Shown: positions 10,438-19,933, numbered from the stretch's first letter. The stretch is DNA of 64,000 nt from Parabacteroides faecis (GCF_014647375.1 NZ_BMPB01000006.1:186001-250000), one strand, 5' to 3'. Made by a program: numbers and translations. Notes: a model not told the origin generated them from the letters alone.

Positions 10438-10452
10438 GTGACATACTGTCAC
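10438..10452. promoter_or_regulatory. palindromic candidate operator upstream of rocD
   Basis: GTGACATACTGTCAC is a perfect dyad with a 3-base centre. It overlaps where the -33 element of the rocD promoter should be. GTGACA half sites recur before rocF near 11797 and 11929. The binding protein is unknown. Confidence 0.35.
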
Positions 10453-10461
10453 TCAAATCAC

Positions 10462-10469
10462 TACCTTTG
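10462..10469 (+). promoter_or_regulatory. -7 promoter box for rocD
   Basis: TACCTTTG matches TAnnTTTG and lies 58 bases before the rocD ATG. The -33 box is poor, which would fit an activator-dependent promoter using the dyad just upstream. Confidence 0.5.
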
Positions 10470-10526
10470 GGACAATGGCTGTATGAAACACTTACGGTCT
10501 GACAAAACAATTAAATTTGAAATAGT

Positions 10527-11735
10527 ATGAGACCGGAAGATTACATCACCCGTGAGGGGAAGTTTGGTGCACACAACTATCATCCCCTGCCTGTCGTTCT
10601 CGAAAAAGGAGCAGGCGTATTTGTGTGGGACGTGGAAGGCAAACGTTATTTTGATTTCCTGTCCGGTTATTCCGCCCTGAGCCAGGGGCATTGCCATCCT
10701 AAAATCATTAAAGCACTGACGGATCAGGCGCAGAAGCTGACACTGGTATCGCGCGCTTTCCATTCGGACGTATTGGGCGAGTATATGGAGTTTGCCTGTA
10801 AGTTCTTCGGCTACGATAAATTACTGCCTATGAATACCGGAGCCGAAGCGGTAGAGACAGCCTTGAAACTGGCGCGTCGCTGGGGGTATCGTATCAAAGG
10901 CATTGCACCGGAAAAGGCGAAGATTATCGTATGCAGCGAGAATTTCCACGGACGTACCATCACGATCATCTCCATGAGCACGGATCCCAGTTCGTATGCG
11001 GACTTCGGGCCTTATACACCCGGTTTCATCAAAGTACAATATAATAATGTAGGAGAGTTGGAAGAAGCCCTGAAAGACCCCGACGTGGTCGGCTTCCTGT
11101 TGGAACCTATCCAGGGGGAAGCAGGCGTGGTTGTTCCCGACGAAGGTTATCTCCGCACTTGTTACGACTTATGCCATGCCCATCATGTGCTGTTCATTGC
11201 CGACGAGATACAGACCGGTATCGGACGTACCGGTAAACTGCTTGCCTGCGATTATGAGAATATTCATCCCGATATACTGATCCTGGGGAAAGCCCTCTCC
11301 GGTGGTGTCACTCCTGTTTCCGCCGTATTGGCGAGCGACGAGATTATGTTGACGATCGCTCCGGGCGAACATGGTTCCACGTATGGAGGAAACCCGTTGG
11401 CTGCCGCTGTCGGAATAGCTGCCCTTGAAGTGGTACGCGATGAACATCTCTCGGAGAATGCTTATGAGATGGGTGAATTGTTCCGCAGCGAAATGCAGAA
11501 GATAGATAATCCGATGATCAGGCAGGTACGTGGAAAAGGATTGCTGAATGCCGTCGTTACCGAACCTCGCGGAGGAAAGGTGGCCTGGGATATCTGTCTG
11601 GCACTGAAAGAAAACGGTTTGATAGCCAAACCGACACATGATCATATCATTCGTTTCACACCACCGCTGGTCATTACCCATGAACAGATGATGGAAGCAA
11701 TCGGTATAATAAAGGAAACTTTTGAACTGTTCTAG
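10527..11735 (+). CDS. rocD: ornithine aminotransferase
   Basis: 402 residues, the normal length for ornithine--oxo-acid aminotransferase (class III PLP aminotransferase). It transfers the delta-amino group of ornithine to 2-oxoglutarate, giving glutamate-5-semialdehyde. Features seen: '[12 protein letters not shown]' and '[17 protein letters not shown]' in the N-terminal part, '[18 protein letters not shown]', 'FHGRT', the PLP-binding Asp region '[15 protein letters not shown]', and the Schiff-base Lys255 in '[12 protein letters not shown]'. The GYSA/HCHP context is typical of OAT rather than acetylornithine aminotransferase. The next gene is arginase, so the pair converts arginine to ornithine and then to semialdehyde. 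A TAnnTTTG promoter and a dyad operator lie upstream. Confidence 0.93.
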   Translation: MRPEDYITREGKFGAHNYHPLPVVLEKGAGVFVWDVEGKRYFDFLSGYSALSQGHCHPKIIKALTDQAQKLTLVSRAFHSDVLGEYMEFACKFFGYDKLLPMNTGAEAVETALKLARRWGYRIKGIAPEKAKIIVCSENFHGRTITIISMSTDPSSYADFGPYTPGFIKVQYNNVGELEEALKDPDVVGFLLEPIQGEAGVVVPDEGYLRTCYDLCHAHHVLFIADEIQTGIGRTGKLLACDYENIHPDILILGKALSGGVTPVSAVLASDEIMLTIAPGEHGSTYGGNPLAAAVGIAALEVVRDEHLSENAYEMGELFRSEMQKIDNPMIRQVRGKGLLNAVVTEPRGGKVAWDICLALKENGLIAKPTHDHIIRFTPPLVITHEQMMEAIGIIKETFELF

Positions 11736-11796
11736 GGATCGTAGGTTCCGGTAGTGAAGCATATGGCACATATAGTCCGGCCTGTCTGCCATGCCA

Positions 11797-11878
11797 GTGA
11801 CAGACTTTTGCCATCACTGTGGCAAAGTTTTGCCAATAGCATGGCAAGGTCTTGCCACAGTAAGGGCAATACATGGCA
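11797..11878. repeat. cluster of inverted TTGCCA / TGGCAA units between rocD and rocF
   Basis: Within about 80 bases TTGCCA or TGCCA alternates with TGGCAA or TGGCA at least six times (for example TTTTGCCATCACTGTGGCAA, then TTTTGCCA, ATGGCAAGG, CTTGCCAC, ATGGCA). Neighbouring units can pair as several alternative short hairpins. It may be an operator array for the arginase gene or a structured leader or terminator for rocD. Confidence 0.45.
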
Positions 11879-11993
11879 CATAGGACTGCTATATATTGCG
11901 TAGTAAGTGACTGACCTTTGTCTATGCGGTGACATGCCGGGACAGTAACAAGAGAGACTGTCTCTTATAGGTTCATAATTAAAATAGTATAGT

Positions 11994-12890
11994 ATGAAAA
12001 TAAACGTAATAGGAGTTCCTTTGAATCTGGGTTGCGATCGGGAAGGCGTAGAGCGTGCCCCGAATCATCTGCGCGAACGGGGATTGATGAAGGTGATACG
12101 GCAGAACGGGCATCGTGCCTTCGACCTTGGGAATCTATATGTCCCTCCCGTTTCGGAAACGGATAAATTTGCCCGGGGCAAAAGCATGAAGTATCTGGAC
12201 GCTATTGTCGAGGTGAATAATAATCTGGCGGAGCTGGTGTATGATACCTTGCGTGGCGGGGCGTTCCCGCTTGTTATCGGTGGCGATCATTCACTTGGGC
12301 TGGGAAGTGCTTCCGGTGTAGGGAAATCTTTTGATGATTTCGGGATTATCTGGCTCGATGCGCATGGCGATATCAACACAAATGAAACATCTCCCAGCGG
12401 GAATATCCACGGAATGCCGTTGAGTGCCCTGATGGGGATGGGAAGTGAAGAACTTGTCAATATCTATGCCCCCGGAAATAAAGTGAATCCGCAAAATGTC
12501 TTTCTGGTAGGAACCCGCAGCCTGGATGAAGGCGAACAGGTACTGATCGAACGGGAGCGTCTGAGTGTTTACACCATGGATACGATCCATCTGAAGGGAA
12601 TCGGTTTTGTGGCCGAAGATATTAAGCGGAAGCTGAAGGAAAGAAAAATACGTAATGTTCATTTCAGTATCGATGTGGACAGTATCGATCCGCGGTTTGC
12701 TCCGGGAACAGGAACACGGGTGAGTGAAGGACTTTTGCCGGATGAGTTTAAAGACTTTGTCGATCATATCCTTTCAACGAATCTGGTGAAGTCGATGGAC
12801 CTGGTGGAACTCAATCCCGAATTAGATACGAATGACCTGACAACCAATCTCTGCCTGGATATTATCGATTATATAACAGCAAGGATTTAG
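11994..12890 (+). CDS. rocF: arginase
   Basis: 298 residues, ureohydrolase family. It hydrolyses arginine to ornithine plus urea using a dinuclear manganese centre. All metal-binding motifs are present: GGDHS (96-100), DAHGD (122-126), and SIDVDSID (225-232) with the Asp-X-Asp ligands, followed by 'PRFAPGTGT'. 'GNIHGMPLSALMG' is the usual substrate-side loop of arginases. The N-terminus 'MKINVIGVPLNLGCDREGVERAPNHLR' region is also arginase-like (family 'P...GQ...GVE.GP'), not agmatinase. It works with the preceding rocD to feed arginine nitrogen and carbon to glutamate. The 258-base spacer from rocD carries repeats and a possible separate promoter. Confidence 0.92.
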   Translation: MKINVIGVPLNLGCDREGVERAPNHLRERGLMKVIRQNGHRAFDLGNLYVPPVSETDKFARGKSMKYLDAIVEVNNNLAELVYDTLRGGAFPLVIGGDHSLGLGSASGVGKSFDDFGIIWLDAHGDINTNETSPSGNIHGMPLSALMGMGSEELVNIYAPGNKVNPQNVFLVGTRSLDEGEQVLIERERLSVYTMDTIHLKGIGFVAEDIKRKLKERKIRNVHFSIDVDSIDPRFAPGTGTRVSEGLLPDEFKDFVDHILSTNLVKSMDLVELNPELDTNDLTTNLCLDIIDYITARI

Positions 12891-12915
12891 AGTGGCATCC
12901 GAGATCCAGGAAACA

Positions 12916-12950
12916 AGAAGGGGGATATCATCACGACATCCCCCTTTCTT
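12916..12950. terminator. bidirectional terminator between rocF and the efflux operon
   Basis: AAGGGGGAT and ATCCCCCTT pair around an 11-base loop, with A-rich and T-rich flanks. It lies between two convergent genes and can serve both. Confidence 0.75.
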
Positions 12951-12971
12951 TTCTGTGTCTATCTGTAATAC

Positions 12972-14339
12972 TTATTCTTGTCCTCCGCCTAATGCGTGAT
13001 AGAGGTTAATAACACCTTGTATCTCATCGAAACGGTCGGCTACCTGCGAGAGTTCCGCCTGCAACAGGCCTTGCTGGGCAGTCAGTACCTCCAGGTAAGT
13101 GGTGTTTCCGTGTTGCATCAGTAACCGGGTACTTTTTACGGCCTTTTGTAAAGCCGTAATCTGCTGGCCAGCCAGTTGGATACGTCCGCGTGCCGTCTGC
13201 CATTGTGTCAAGGCGTTGTTTACTTCGCTTCCGGCATTCAATAGGCTCTGCTGGAAAGCCAGGGAGGCCTCTTCCTGTTGTGCCTTGGCTATTTTCAACT
13301 GGGCGATGTTGGCACCTTTGTTGAATAACGGTTGTGTCAGCGAGCCTATCGCTTGCAACAGCCAGCCGCCCGGGTTAGTGATGATCCCCGTTCCGTTATT
13401 AGTCCATCCGGCAACACCGCTGAGGGTGATGTTCGGATAGAAAGCACTGCGTGCTCCGTTTGTTGCATAGAATGCCTGTGCCAACGAATATTCTGCCTGC
13501 CGTACATCCGGACGGTTGCTTAACAGGGAGAGCGGAACGCCGGCGGATAGTGTCTGGGGAAATTCCTGTCGATCCAGTTCTCCCCGTTCCATCCGGTGAG
13601 GCACTTCTCCGAGCAGGTTGGAGAGGCTGTTTTCCATCTCGTTGATCTGCTGGCGTAAGGTCAGGAGGGAGGCTTCCACACTCAGGCTGTTCGCTTCCGA
13701 CTGGGAAACGGCGGCTTCATCTGCCAGACCTGCTTTTTTTAATGCACGCATTGCCTGTATGTTCTCTTTCCAAAGAAAGGCCGTCCGTTCACTGATGACA
13801 AGTTGTTTGTCGAGCAATAATAAAGTGTAATAGGAATTGGCTACAGTGGCTATTAGCTGTGTCCGGACGGCCTGTTTGTATGATTTAGTCTGTTCGAGAG
13901 CTGCCTGTGCACTTCTTTTTGCATTGGTGAGTCTCCCGAATATATCGATTTCCCAACTGGCAGCTACCGCCAACTGATAACTTTTGGCGGCTTTCGAACC
14001 GTCGAAGCTGCTGATCGTTCCCTGCGGATTCAGATTCAGTGCCGGAAGGTAAGCCAGACGCGAAGTCATCAGGGCTGCTTCGGCTTCCTGTACCCGCAAA
14101 TGGGCGGTGCGCATGTCGGTGTTATTCTCCAGTCCTTTTTCGATCAACGTCTGCAATTGCGGGTCTGTGAAGAGTTCCCGCCAGTCGAGACTGCCGATGC
14201 TGGTCGTATCCGTAGCCATCGCCTCGTCCCTGAACAGGTTGTCAGGAACGGAGGTCTCCGGTTTGTAGGATGTATAGATGCCGCACCCACTCAGTAACGA
14301 GAGGGTGGCGACGGATAATAGAATGATATTATTTTTCAT
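12972..14339 (-). CDS. outer-membrane efflux lipoprotein (TolC/OprM-NodT family)
   Basis: 455 residues. A lipoprotein signal ends at Cys19 ('LSLLSGCGIYTSYKPE'). Two repeated OEP domains follow with the family's helical hairpins, including 'LRVQEAEAALMTSRLAYLP', 'AASWEIDIFGRLTNAKRSA', 'LSNRPDVRQAEYSLAQAFY' and 'FYPNITLSG'. It forms the trimeric exit duct of a tripartite RND pump. It is the last gene of the leftward MFP-RND-OMF operon, and its start overlaps the RND stop by 11 bases, which suggests translational coupling. The pump substrate cannot be read here. Confidence 0.92.
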   Translation of the reverse strand: MKNNIILLSVATLSLLSGCGIYTSYKPETSVPDNLFRDEAMATDTTSIGSLDWRELFTDPQLQTLIEKGLENNTDMRTAHLRVQEAEAALMTSRLAYLPALNLNPQGTISSFDGSKAAKSYQLAVAASWEIDIFGRLTNAKRSAQAALEQTKSYKQAVRTQLIATVANSYYTLLLLDKQLVISERTAFLWKENIQAMRALKKAGLADEAAVSQSEANSLSVEASLLTLRQQINEMENSLSNLLGEVPHRMERGELDRQEFPQTLSAGVPLSLLSNRPDVRQAEYSLAQAFYATNGARSAFYPNITLSGVAGWTNNGTGIITNPGGWLLQAIGSLTQPLFNKGANIAQLKIAKAQQEEASLAFQQSLLNAGSEVNNALTQWQTARGRIQLAGQQITALQKAVKSTRLLMQHGNTTYLEVLTAQQGLLQAELSQVADRFDEIQGVINLYHALGGGQE

Positions 14340-17300
14340 CTGCTTGATTTCCTTTCTTTTTACTTTCGAGATAGTCTTTCCGCTCGGCGGTTACTTCTAC
14401 CACTTCTTCCTGGATCTGCCAGTCGTGAGTCGGCTCGAACTGTATCGGGCGCACTTTTTCCTGCAGATACTGGAATACGATGAACAGGGAAGGCACGACG
14501 AACAGCAGTGCCAGTGTTCCGATCAACATACCGCCTACGGCACCTGTACCCAATGAGCTGTTACCGTTTGCACCGACACCTGTCGCTACTACCAACGGAA
14601 GCAGACCGAAGATCATGGTCAACGCCGTCATCAGGATCGGACGCAGACGTACTTTGGCGGCAGACAGTGCGGCAGATGTCAGGCTCATACCGGCGGCACG
14701 CCGTTCGGCTGCATATTCAGTCAATAGGATAGCTGTTTTAGCCAACAGACCGATCAGCATGATCAACCCGGTTTGCAGATAAATGTTGTTTTCCAGCCCC
14801 ATGATCTTGGCGAACAGGAAGCTACCCATCAGACCGAACGGTACGGAAAGGATCACGGCAAACGGGATCAGGAAGCTTTCGTAAAGCGCACTCAGGATCA
14901 GGTAGATCATCAGGATACAGATGACGAAGATCACGGCTGTCGTATTGCTTTCCTGGTTCTCTTCGCGGGTGATACCGGCAAAGTCGTAACCATACCCTTT
15001 CGGCAGGCTGGTTGCCGCTACTTCTTTTACGGCATTGATAGCATCACCGGAACTATATCCTGGCGCTGGCATCGCATTAACCCCGATCGAGTTGTACATA
15101 TTGAAACGGCTCAACGATTCGGCACCGTATACCTTTGTCAGGTTTACAAACTGGCTTAACGGAGCCATTTCGCCGTTTGCCATACGTACAAAAGTATTAT
15201 CCAGTGAAGATTCATCCAGACGATAATCAGGAGAAGCCTGTATCATCACCTTATACACTTTCGAGAAGCGGTTGAAGTTCGATACATATTGTCCTCCGTA
15301 ATAACCTGACAAAGTGCTCAGCACGGCATCCGGAGTGATACCGGCACGCTTACATTTAGCTGCATCTACCGTCACTTCCCACTGCGGGTAGTTGATAGAG
15401 AAGGTTGAATAGGCGGCTGCAATTTCCGGACGTTCGCGCAAGGCCCCCAGATATTGTTGTGTCGTATTGAAGAAATCAGTCAGATCGCCTCCCTTTTTAT
15501 CCTGCATATACATTTCCAGTGCATTCCCCATACCGTAACCGGGGATCATACCTGGCGACATGGCGAAGATGTTTGCATCCTTGATGTCGGCAGTCCGTCC
15601 GTACACCTGGTTGATAACCGATTGTACGTGGTCTTCCTTATCTGTACGTTCATCCCACGGTTTCAGTTTGATGATGAACATACCGAATGAGTTTCCTTGT
15701 CCGGAGATCAGTCCGTAACCGGATACTTTGTTATAATCCTTGATCTGCGGTAGGTCTTTGATACGGTTCTCGATATTGGTCATCACGTCGTTGGTCGTTG
15801 CCAGTGAGTTACCGGCGGCCGTTGTTACGTTGACGAACAATACACCCTGGTCTTCATCCGGCACCAGACTGGTCTTCGTCGTTTTCATCAGGAAGAACAA
15901 CAGGACAACCGAGCAAGCCAACATCGACCACATCAGCCATTTGCGTTTGATAAAGAAGAGTACACCCTTCTTGTATTTGGCAATTAGAGCATCGAAAGCA
16001 GTATTGAACGCTTTACGGAAGCGGGAGGCAAAGTTATTCTTTTGCGTACCGTCTTCATTGATATACGGTTTCAGTATCAGTGCGCATAATGCCGGACTCA
16101 GAGTCAATGCATTGATCGCTGAGATACCTACGGCAACTGCCATTGTCAGACCGAACTGTGTATAGAATGTACCTGAAGTTCCGCTCATGAACGATACCGG
16201 AATAAACACGGCCATAAACACCAGTGAAGAAGAGATAATGGCGGCACTGATCCCGTTCATGGCATCCATACTTGCCATGTACGAAGATTTATACCCGACG
16301 TCGAACCGGGCCTGTACCGCCTCGACGACGACGATGGCGTCATCGACCACCGTACCGATCACGAGAACGAGTGCAAACAAAGTAATCAGGTTGATACTGA
16401 ATCCGGCAATCGACATGAATGCGAATGTACCGATCAACGACACGATGATACCTACCAGCGGGATCAGGGTTGAACGGATATCCTGCAGGAATATGTATAC
16501 CACCAGGATAACCAGTAAGATCGCTTCGATTAATGTCTTTATCACCTCGTGGATGGAGGCGAACAGGAAGTCGTTCGAGCTCATCATCTGTACGATCTCA
16601 ACTCCTTTCGGCAGGTCTTTACGTGCTTCGTCGAGGAAAGCGTCGATTTGCTGGTTTACCTCGGTCGCGTTGGAGCCGGCTGTCTGGAATACCATACAGG
16701 AAACGCCGACATGACCGGTCAGTTCACCGATGTAAGAGTAGTTTTCACGTCCCAGTTCTATTTCTGCTATATCTTTCAGTTTCAGTACTTCACCGTCTTC
16801 GGTCGAACGGATCACGATATCCCCGAATTCTTCCGGCTGTATTAAACGGCCTTTGTACTTCATCGTATATTGGTAGGTCTCTGTAGAGTTCTCACCGAAT
16901 GCACCGGTTGCCGATTCTATATTCTGTTCGGCCAGTACGGCGGTCACATCCGAAGGGATCAGGTTATATTGCGCCATCACATCCGGTTTCATCCAGACAC
17001 GCATACTGTAATCTCCCCCCATTACCATCAGTTCGCCGACACCTGAGATACGGAGGATTTCCGGCTTCAGGTTAATGCTCAGGTAGTTGGCAAGAAAGCC
17101 TTCGTCGTATGAATCGTCAGGACTGTAAATCGAGAAGATCTGCAACATACTGGTCTGACGTTTGGTAGTAGTGACCCCCACTTGGGTTACTTCTGCGGGT
17201 AACTGACCGGTGGCTTTGGACACACGGTTCTGTACGTTTACGGTTGCCATATCCGGATCGGTACCTTGTTTGAAGTAGACCATGATGGATACAGTTCCTG

Positions 17301-17556
17301 CATTGGTTGCCGTAGATGTCATGTAGGTCATGTCTTCTACACCGTTGATGGCCTCTTCCAGCGGGGCGATCACACTCTTTTGAAGGGTTTCTGCACTGGC
17401 ACCGAAGTAGGTTGTACTCACCATAACGGTAGGCGGGGCAATATCGGGATATTGTTCGACGGGCAGACTGGTCAACCCGATGATACCCATAAATACTATC
17501 ACGATAGAGATAACGGCTGATAGTACCGGGCGTTCTATAAAGGTTCTTAATTTCAT
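14329..17556 (-). CDS. RND multidrug efflux permease (HAE1/AcrB family)
   Basis: 1075 residues, close to AcrB's length, with two halves of 6 membrane segments and two large periplasmic loops. Family signatures: 'FIERPVLSAVISIVIVFMG' at TM1, 'EQYPDIAPPTVMVSTTYFGA', and the proton-relay double Asp of TM4 in 'VIGTVVDDAIVVVEA'. Also present are 'AIISSSLVFMAVFIPVSFM' and, in the second half, 'GLLAKTAILLTEYAAERR' (TM10 Lys region). It exports drugs or bile-salt-like amphiphiles in exchange for protons. It lies between the adaptor gene (15-base gap) and the outer-membrane duct gene (overlap), a complete pump set. The AraC regulator at 19.9 kb is nearby but not adjacent. Confidence 0.95.
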   Translation of the reverse strand: MKLRTFIERPVLSAVISIVIVFMGIIGLTSLPVEQYPDIAPPTVMVSTTYFGASAETLQKSVIAPLEEAINGVEDMTYMTSTATNAGTVSIMVYFKQGTDPDMATVNVQNRVSKATGQLPAEVTQVGVTTTKRQTSMLQIFSIYSPDDSYDEGFLANYLSINLKPEILRISGVGELMVMGGDYSMRVWMKPDVMAQYNLIPSDVTAVLAEQNIESATGAFGENSTETYQYTMKYKGRLIQPEEFGDIVIRSTEDGEVLKLKDIAEIELGRENYSYIGELTGHVGVSCMVFQTAGSNATEVNQQIDAFLDEARKDLPKGVEIVQMMSSNDFLFASIHEVIKTLIEAILLVILVVYIFLQDIRSTLIPLVGIIVSLIGTFAFMSIAGFSINLITLFALVLVIGTVVDDAIVVVEAVQARFDVGYKSSYMASMDAMNGISAAIISSSLVFMAVFIPVSFMSGTSGTFYTQFGLTMAVAVGISAINALTLSPALCALILKPYINEDGTQKNNFASRFRKAFNTAFDALIAKYKKGVLFFIKRKWLMWSMLACSVVLLFFLMKTTKTSLVPDEDQGVLFVNVTTAAGNSLATTNDVMTNIENRIKDLPQIKDYNKVSGYGLISGQGNSFGMFIIKLKPWDERTDKEDHVQSVINQVYGRTADIKDANIFAMSPGMIPGYGMGNALEMYMQDKKGGDLTDFFNTTQQYLGALRERPEIAAAYSTFSINYPQWEVTVDAAKCKRAGITPDAVLSTLSGYYGGQYVSNFNRFSKVYKVMIQASPDYRLDESSLDNTFVRMANGEMAPLSQFVNLTKVYGAESLSRFNMYNSIGVNAMPAPGYSSGDAINAVKEVAATSLPKGYGYDFAGITREENQESNTTAVIFVICILMIYLILSALYESFLIPFAVILSVPFGLMGSFLFAKIMGLENNIYLQTGLIMLIGLLAKTAILLTEYAAERRAAGMSLTSAALSAAKVRLRPILMTALTMIFGLLPLVVATGVGANGNSSLGTGAVGGMLIGTLALLFVVPSLFIVFQYLQEKVRPIQFEPTHDWQIQEEVVEVTAERKDYLESKKKGNQADEK

Positions 17557-17571
17557 ATTCCGTTCTTCCTA

Positions 17572-18687
17572 TTATTGTTTAACCTGGATCGGAGTTCCTT
17601 CGCGCAGCAAACCTACACCTTCGGCGACTATCACGTCACCGGCTTTCAGACCTTCGTTCACGATATATTCCTGGCCTCCGTTTACACGGGTGATATTGAC
17701 CTGAGCCGATGTAGCTTTGCCATCTATGACTTTATAAACGTATACTTTATCCTGTATTTCGAATGTGGCTGTTTGCGGGATCACGATACTGCCCGATTTC
17801 TCTGTTGACAGGATAATGTTTCCGGAACTGCCGCTGTAAAGGATCTCTTCTTCGTTCGGGAATACGGCACGCAGGCTTACAGTACCTGTGTTGCGATCGA
17901 TAACTCCACTGATCGTTTCGACTTTCCCTTTTGCCGGATAAACGGATTTATCATTCAGTTGCAATTCGACTTCCGGCATCATCTCCAAAGCCTTCTGTTT
18001 GGAACCGTATTGGCGGGTGAGGGCCAACAGTTGATTTTCCGTCAGGGAAAAGTAGACATACATGTTCGAATTATCTGAAACAGTTGTCAACGGTTTAGGC
18101 GAATTGGCGCTGACCAACGCTCCGACACGGTAGGGTAGTGTTCCGACAACTCCGTTGGACGGACTTTTTACCTCTGTATATGAAAGGTTGTTGCGGGCAC
18201 TCAGTTCCTGTGCTTTCATCTGCGATAACTGTGCTTTGGCACTTAACCATGAGTTTTCAGCAGTTTGCAGGTCGAAAGCTGATACTACATTTTGTGCATG
18301 CAGTTCTTTTTTACTGTCGAACGTCAGCTTTGCCGTGTTCAGCGCAGCTTGTGCAGCTTCCACATTGGCAATTGCTGTTTGCAGGGCTGCCTGATAAGGG
18401 ACCTGGTCGATGATGAACAACAACTGTCCTTTTCTGACAGCTTGTCCTTCTTCCACACATAACTGTGTGATAAATCCTGAGACCTGAGGATAGATGTCGA
18501 TATCCTGTCGTCCGCGTATCGTGGCGGAATAAAGACTGCTCAGGGTTTTGTCGGTTGTGGACACTTTCAGTACTTTGTACTCATTGTTCACCTGCATAGC
18601 CGGTTGTTCCTTACAAGAGCTGGCTATAAGGCAAAGAAGCCCTACCCCGATGCCGCTCAGGCATCGGGCAAATAAATTTTTCTTCAT
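17572..18687 (-). CDS. RND efflux periplasmic adaptor (MFP/AcrA family)
   Basis: 371 residues. Lipoprotein signal with Cys25 ('LLCLIASSCKEQP'). A lipoyl-like half ('QVSGFITQLCVEEGQAVRKG', 'LFIIDQVPY'), an alpha-helical hairpin (about 95-150), the second lipoyl half ('EVKSPSNGVVGTLPYRVG'), and beta-barrel and membrane-proximal domains follow, ending in 'VIVAEGVGLLREGTPIQV'. It bridges the inner-membrane RND permease and the outer-membrane duct. First gene of the operon. The 215 bases upstream hold no obvious TAnnTTTG box on this strand. Confidence 0.93.
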   Translation of the reverse strand: MKKNLFARCLSGIGVGLLCLIASSCKEQPAMQVNNEYKVLKVSTTDKTLSSLYSATIRGRQDIDIYPQVSGFITQLCVEEGQAVRKGQLLFIIDQVPYQAALQTAIANVEAAQAALNTAKLTFDSKKELHAQNVVSAFDLQTAENSWLSAKAQLSQMKAQELSARNNLSYTEVKSPSNGVVGTLPYRVGALVSANSPKPLTTVSDNSNMYVYFSLTENQLLALTRQYGSKQKALEMMPEVELQLNDKSVYPAKGKVETISGVIDRNTGTVSLRAVFPNEEEILYSGSSGNIILSTEKSGSIVIPQTATFEIQDKVYVYKVIDGKATSAQVNITRVNGGQEYIVNEGLKAGDVIVAEGVGLLREGTPIQVKQ

Positions 18688-18902
18688 TTTTTCGTAATTG
18701 TTTATTTAAAATCCCGGCAGCGGATTCTTCCAAAATCAAAACATCAATAGGGTGATATTCGAATGAGAATAGTTTGCTACTCTTTGATATTTACTGCCTT
18801 AACTAATAACCGGTGCAAATGTCCGACTTTTTAACAAAACAACGATGGTCGAAAAATGAATATATTTGTTCCAAATTTGAACAGCAGCGGGGAAGCTGCC
18901 TA

Positions 18903-19736
18903 CTACCTTTTTTTCTTGGGGTCATTTAGCTTTTTAGCATCTTTCTTCAGACGTTTCTCTACCTTTTTTATATCTTCTCCGGCAGGAAATTGTTCGGGAA
19001 ATATGCCTCTGCTAACCAACATATCTCTTACGGCCAGGTTGTTATCCACATGCTCGTTTTCGATGGAGGTTTGTCCGTATAAATCGTTCTGCTGCACATT
19101 GACGGAGGTCATTTCTGCTGCAAAGTCCTTGGCTTTTATACTGATTGTAGGCAGAAAATCTGCAAGAGGGCGGCTGTCGGGTACTCCTAATTTGCGTTTG
19201 AGTAGTTTGGTATCGATACGAAACAACGCTTTATCCCCTTTGGAACGTATGGTAGCAAAGCCTTTGCTGTCTATGCCTCTTTCGTATAAAACGCCGGAAA
19301 GTAGCTTTTCTGTTTCGGCTAGTTTGGTGCGTGCATTGATGCGTTCATAGTCTAATAGGCGTTGTTCTATAAGCTCTGCACGTCTGGTCTGTACGGCAAA
19401 ATAGTTTTGTGCAAAAGCTATTTCAGGCTTCCGGGGATCGCCATTTTGTGCAATTAAGTAGCATGCGTAGCGGGTGAGTAGAGTGTTATCTACTTCTCTT
19501 TCAGCACCTTTGGCTAGGCTGATCATTTTGCGGACGTCCGCAAAATGATAGGTTATATCTTCGCCTGCATTTTTACATGCTATTCTGGCTTTTTCTATGG
19601 CTGGTAGGAAGTTACGCCATTGGGAATATCCCAATAAGGGATATAATTCTCTAGCACTCCAACACTCTACTCCATTGTAATCACAAACAATACTCTCAAA
19701 TTGAGTAAATAACTCTTTAATTTCTTCTGTTTTCAT
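18903..19736 (-). CDS. dinD: DNA-damage-inducible protein D (DinD) family
   Basis: 277 residues. The BRO-like N-terminal domain starts 'FESIVCDYNGVECWSARELY' and continues 'LGYSQWRNFLPAIEKA', the standard DinD opening. It also has 'HFADVRKMISLAKGAERE', 'TRYACYLIAQNGDPRK' and 'AFAQNYFAVQTRR', followed by a charged C-terminus. E. coli DinD inhibits RecA filament pairing. Many Bacteroidales encode a homologue of unknown role. I place the start at ATG 19736 because it matches the family start and a promoter box lies at 19762-19769. An open frame runs 48 codons further upstream but would begin before that promoter. The codons for HFADV(R)KMI lie in a perfect 28-bp DNA palindrome, repeated upstream. 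Confidence 0.82.
   Translation of the reverse strand: MKTEEIKELFTQFESIVCDYNGVECWSARELYPLLGYSQWRNFLPAIEKARIACKNAGEDITYHFADVRKMISLAKGAEREVDNTLLTRYACYLIAQNGDPRKPEIAFAQNYFAVQTRRAELIEQRLLDYERINARTKLAETEKLLSGVLYERGIDSKGFATIRSKGDKALFRIDTKLLKRKLGVPDSRPLADFLPTISIKAKDFAAEMTSVNVQQNDLYGQTSIENEHVDNNLAVRDMLVSRGIFPEQFPAGEDIKKVEKRLKKDAKKLNDPKKKR
19522..19549. repeat. perfect 28-bp palindrome inside dinD
   Basis: ATCATTTTGCGGAC is followed directly by its exact reverse complement. It codes for the conserved HFADVRKMI segment. A copy with one mismatch lies at 19840-19867. Confidence 0.85.
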
Positions 19737-19761
19737 AGTCTCCGTTTTTATTAAATTGTTA

Positions 19762-19769
19762 CAAATATA
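19762..19769 (-). promoter_or_regulatory. -7 promoter box for dinD
   Basis: On the minus strand this reads TATATTTG, 26 bases before ATG 19736. An upstream TTTG is present but about 15 rather than 19-21 bases away. Confidence 0.45.
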
Positions 19770-19839
19770 AAAATAGATATTGAACAAAGCATGCATTTCT
19801 ATATAATTATTTCTTATCAGTTGATTAATATGCTGTGCG

Positions 19840-19867
19840 ATCATTTTGCTGACGTCCGCAAAATGAT
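19840..19867. repeat. second copy of the 28-bp palindrome, upstream of dinD
   Basis: Identical to 19522-19549 except for one base at the centre (GCTGAC instead of GCGGAC). It lies in the dinD/araC divergent spacer, in frame with dinD, and would encode HFADVSKMI. Confidence 0.85.
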
Positions 19868-19907
19868 TGTATAAAACCAACCCGGAGTCGCTTTCGGATA
19901 TATTTTC

Positions 19908-19915
19908 TATCTTTG
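19908..19915 (+). promoter_or_regulatory. -7 promoter box for the AraC regulator
   Basis: TATCTTTG, 18 bases before ATG 19934. Its position means a TTG start at 19913 would lie inside the promoter, which supports 19934 as the start. Confidence 0.55.
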
Positions 19916-19933
19916 CATCCTTATAAAATAGAT

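Noticed and set aside
19737-19880. N-terminal extension of DinD by 48 codons
   Set aside because: The added residues are not DinD-like, include the repeated palindrome, and start upstream of a plausible promoter.
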